The translations under genes were made by a program, and so were the position numbers. From contig JALVVR010000007.1 of assembly GCA_027023305.1 (NCBI GenBank), forward strand, positions 1 through 54,263: DNA of 54,263 bases. The letters run 5' to 3'. Positions 52,230 through 54,263 of the stretch are shown here, in pieces (the first letter of the stretch is position 1; each line of letters begins with the position of its first letter). The notes beneath the pieces are model-generated. The model ran no database searches. It saw nothing but the letters and a program-made list of their open reading frames with translations, and was not told the DNA's origin. Source of the DNA: Campylobacterales bacterium (GTDB lineage: Bacteria > Campylobacterota > Campylobacteria > Campylobacterales > QNZT01).

Positions 52230-54263
52230 CTATACAATATCTTCAGTTTGTATTTGATGATCATGTATATCTAAAAATTGTGAGTTATCTACCATATCTA
52301 ACTCTAGTGATGTATTTTCTTCTTTTACTACCGAAGTAGGTTTTTGTACTTGAGTAGAGGTATCAGATGTATTTTGAATCTCATTAACCTCTGGTATATT
52401 CATAGGGATGTCATTTTCTCCACTATCAACAACTAAATCATGAAGAGCTACTTGATGAGATGTATCACTATCATGAGTAAAACTATCTCCACCTACAAAT
52501 GGCAATCCATGCTCAAAATCAAAGCAGTCTGAGTTACCTATATTAACATTTGCATCAATATCACAGTTTTCAAAAGCATTAAACAAGTGTCCTACTACAC
52601 CTTGGTCACTTGTCATATCGCAAATTTTAAACATATCATCTATTTGACATCCAGAATTATCAAACTTTTGCCCTATCACATCTATGCCATTTTGGTCATC
52701 ACATATACTTAACCAAGTTGTCATAAAACCTTCCTCTCCCATAGAGCAAACATTTGGAAGCATACAATTTATACCAACCTCCATAGAAACTCCATCTCCA
52801 ATAGGATTGCAACCTGAGTCAAATGTATGACAGAACATATTTCCTGCATCCCCATCTTTTCCATTAAATGAAATAGAGAAGCATCCATTTGCCAATCCAC
52901 AAATATCATAATCAAAGTTTGTAAATACATCACAATCCCCAATAGGTAGCACTTGCTCATCTCCTATTTTATCTGCACACTCATCAAACTTTTGCATTAC
53001 TATACAATGCTCATCATCAACATGAGATACCCACGAACTAACAAATCCACCATCACTTAAACCACACATTTTAGGCATGAACTGTTCTATATCACACGAA
53101 CCACTTCCTACATGTTGCATATTTTGGTCAAAAACATCTATATGAGAACTATTATCTCCAAAAAATGAAACTCCCTCACAAGCTATAGAAAATCCACAGT
53201 TTTCTAGGGGACTTATAACTGGCATACCATCGCCACTATGGTTATCAAAAGCTAGCATATCTCCAACTTTTTGACACATAGTATCTATCTTTTGAACACA
53301 TATATCATGACTATTGTTTTCCCAACCTACAACGCAACAACCATCTTGGAGAGCAGTTATAGATAGTTCACCGTGGCAACCTGCACCACTAAATCCAACT
53401 TCTGCCTCTCCACCTATCTGGCATCCGTTGGCGTCAAATCTTTGCATAAATACACAATCATGACCATTGCTCTCTCCTTGCCAAGCCATTGCAAATTCGC
53501 CATTTTCAAAACCACATATATCTGTACTAAATTTTCCATCTACTACAAATCCATGAGATGGTATAGGATTGCACACCATATTTCCTTGAGCATCAAACTT
53601 TTGGAAAGATACTTCAAATCCCATCTCTGGCATATTTGGTTCACACATTTTCATAATAGGAACCATACATCCACCATCAGGGAATGTAGCTATCAACTCT
53701 TTGCCAAAGTCAAAACACTCTCCAGCAACACTGCACATTTCACCACCCATAAATCCTGGCATCATATGCATCCAATCTCCAATACCACAATCATCTCCAC
53801 CTCCATTTGGAGTATCATTATCTATTATTGTTGTTATTACACTATCATGAGCAGTATCTATTTGGGCTCCTGTTGCTGAAGATATAGTTACATTAAAGTT
53901 TTCATTTCCTTCTACTATATTGTCATCTACTGCATTTAGAGTAAATGTAGCACTTGTTTGTCCTGCTGGGATTGTTACTGTTCTTGTTACTGGTGTTACA
54001 TCTCCATTCTCTGTTGTGATATTTCCTACATTTAGAGTTACTGTTGTATCTGTTGTAGTTGGATTTGAAAGATGTATAGTATATGTATGACTATCTCCCT
54101 CATCTACAGTATTAGTATCTTGAGATAAACAAACAGTTGGAGTATCATTATCTATTATTGTTGTTATTACACTATCATGAGCAGTATCTATTTGGGCTCC
54201 TGTTGCTGAAGATATAGTTACATTAAAGTTTTCATTTCCTTCTACTATATTGTCATCTACTGC
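52230..54263 (-). CDS. Giant secreted repeat protein, C-terminal part (5' end outside window)
   Basis: The frame is open from the right edge to the stop at 52230, at least 677 residues; the ATG at 53771 is internal. From the right edge there are near-identical 110-residue Calx-beta-like repeats (NAVDDNIVEGNENFNV, TVTLNVGN, ending VITTIIDNDTP). Next comes a domain of seven repeats built as (S/G-L-x-x-G-x-F-x-x-x-W)...(Q-K/R-F-D-x-x-G-x-x-I-G), as in seven-bladed beta-propellers, but with about 31 cysteines and many Met. The C-terminus is acidic (HDHQIQTEDIV), as in type I secretion targets. Likely an adhesin or matrix protein. Confidence 0.75.
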   Translation of the reverse strand, partial: AVDDNIVEGNENFNVTISSATGAQIDTAHDSVITTIIDNDTPTVCLSQDTNTVDEGDSHTYTIHLSNPTTTDTTVTLNVGNITTENGDVTPVTRTVTIPAGQTSATFTLNAVDDNIVEGNENFNVTISSATGAQIDTAHDSVITTIIDNDTPNGGGDDCGIGDWMHMMPGFMGGEMCSVAGECFDFGKELIATFPDGGCMVPIMKMCEPNMPEMGFEVSFQKFDAQGNMVCNPIPSHGFVVDGKFSTDICGFENGEFAMAWQGESNGHDCVFMQRFDANGCQIGGEAEVGFSGAGCHGELSITALQDGCCVVGWENNSHDICVQKIDTMCQKVGDMLAFDNHSGDGMPVISPLENCGFSIACEGVSFFGDNSSHIDVFDQNMQHVGSGSCDIEQFMPKMCGLSDGGFVSSWVSHVDDEHCIVMQKFDECADKIGDEQVLPIGDCDVFTNFDYDICGLANGCFSISFNGKDGDAGNMFCHTFDSGCNPIGDGVSMEVGINCMLPNVCSMGEEGFMTTWLSICDDQNGIDVIGQKFDNSGCQIDDMFKICDMTSDQGVVGHLFNAFENCDIDANVNIGNSDCFDFEHGLPFVGGDSFTHDSDTSHQVALHDLVVDSGENDIPMNIPEVNEIQNTSDTSTQVQKPTSVVKEENTSLELDMVDNSQFLDIHDHQIQTEDIV
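53809..54263 (-). repeat. Tandem 330-bp coding repeats
   Basis: The stretch from GGAGTATCATTATC at 53809 recurs at 54139, an offset of 330 bp (110 codons). The two copies are identical over the ~125 bases that can be compared before the window edge. Such identity in coding DNA points to recent duplication or gene conversion, and more copies probably lie beyond the edge. Confidence 0.85.

Noticed and set aside
53772..53833. ATG at 53771 as the start of the Cys-rich protein
   Set aside because: The frame continues without a stop into the upstream repeats to the window edge, so this ATG is internal.
53373..53879. 168-codon plus-strand frame near the right edge
   Set aside because: Antisense of the repeat domain of the giant secreted protein, with no coding features of its own.
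1..54263. CRISPR arrays, insertion sequence transposases, prophage genes
   Set aside because: I saw no regularly spaced direct repeats with unique spacers, no transposase or integrase motifs and no phage structural genes.

Overview
The window is a low-GC, gene-dense bacterial chromosome segment from a Campylobacterota (epsilonproteobacterial) organism. The basis is gene order that I know from Campylobacter and its relatives: secF-secD-yajC beside lnt; M23 peptidase-(minC)-lpxC-tsaB-thrB-ylxR-infB-rbfA-rimP-ribD; ffh followed by rpsP-khpA-rimM-trmD-rplS; and a flgB-flgC-fliE operon with a sigma-54 type promoter. I cannot name the genus from sequence alone. Both window edges cut a gene: fliE on the left and a giant repeat protein on the right.

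Layout. 1-1.3 kb: flagellar rod genes read leftward. 1.3-7.9 kb: cell wall and envelope genes (ftsW, murG, a chorismate mutase, secDF-yajC, lnt). 7.9-16.5 kb: mixed genes, including a VWA protein, a secreted EF-hand-like protein paired with a 49-residue lipoprotein, an MnmC2-like oxidase, an AMMECR1 protein, an exported helix-hairpin-helix protein with a lysine-rich tail, a DedA-like protein, a glycosyltransferase, a haem-binding protein and ribD. 16.5-26.1 kb: one long leftward run of translation, tRNA modification, threonine, lipid A, division and peptidoglycan genes. 26.2-28.1 kb: tRNA-Met(CAT), an AAA ATPase whose start is frameshifted, and a lipoprotein with an 18-bp repeat in its signal peptide. 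28.1-31.3 kb: yigZ, a DJ-1 gene, efp and a putative glycoside hydrolase.

31.3-42.3 kb is an unusual leftward block. A DUF455 ferritin-like protein, a large TPR-like protein, a TIM-barrel-like lipoprotein, a patatin and an OmpA lipoprotein lead into a tightly coupled cassette: a glycosidase-like membrane protein, a 35-residue membrane protein, XpaC, TelA, an SPFH/GYF2 protein and a zinc-ribbon membrane protein. I read this cassette as a membrane-stress assembly.

42.3-48.5 kb is an accessory island inserted before ffh. It holds mntA-hepT, a 57-residue Cys protein, higBA, a 1030-residue metallophosphoesterase-STAND NTPase, a short coupled ORF, and a class II Fic protein. Three exact copies of a 19-bp direct repeat sit at the module boundaries. 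The metallophosphoesterase-STAND protein is the best candidate for a poorly described defence system. 48.5-52.1 kb is the core ffh-rplS block, with a 171-bp imperfect palindrome between ffh and rpsP. 52.2 kb to the end is the C-terminal part of a giant secreted protein with near-identical 110-residue repeats and an unusual Cys/Met-rich domain of seven repeats.
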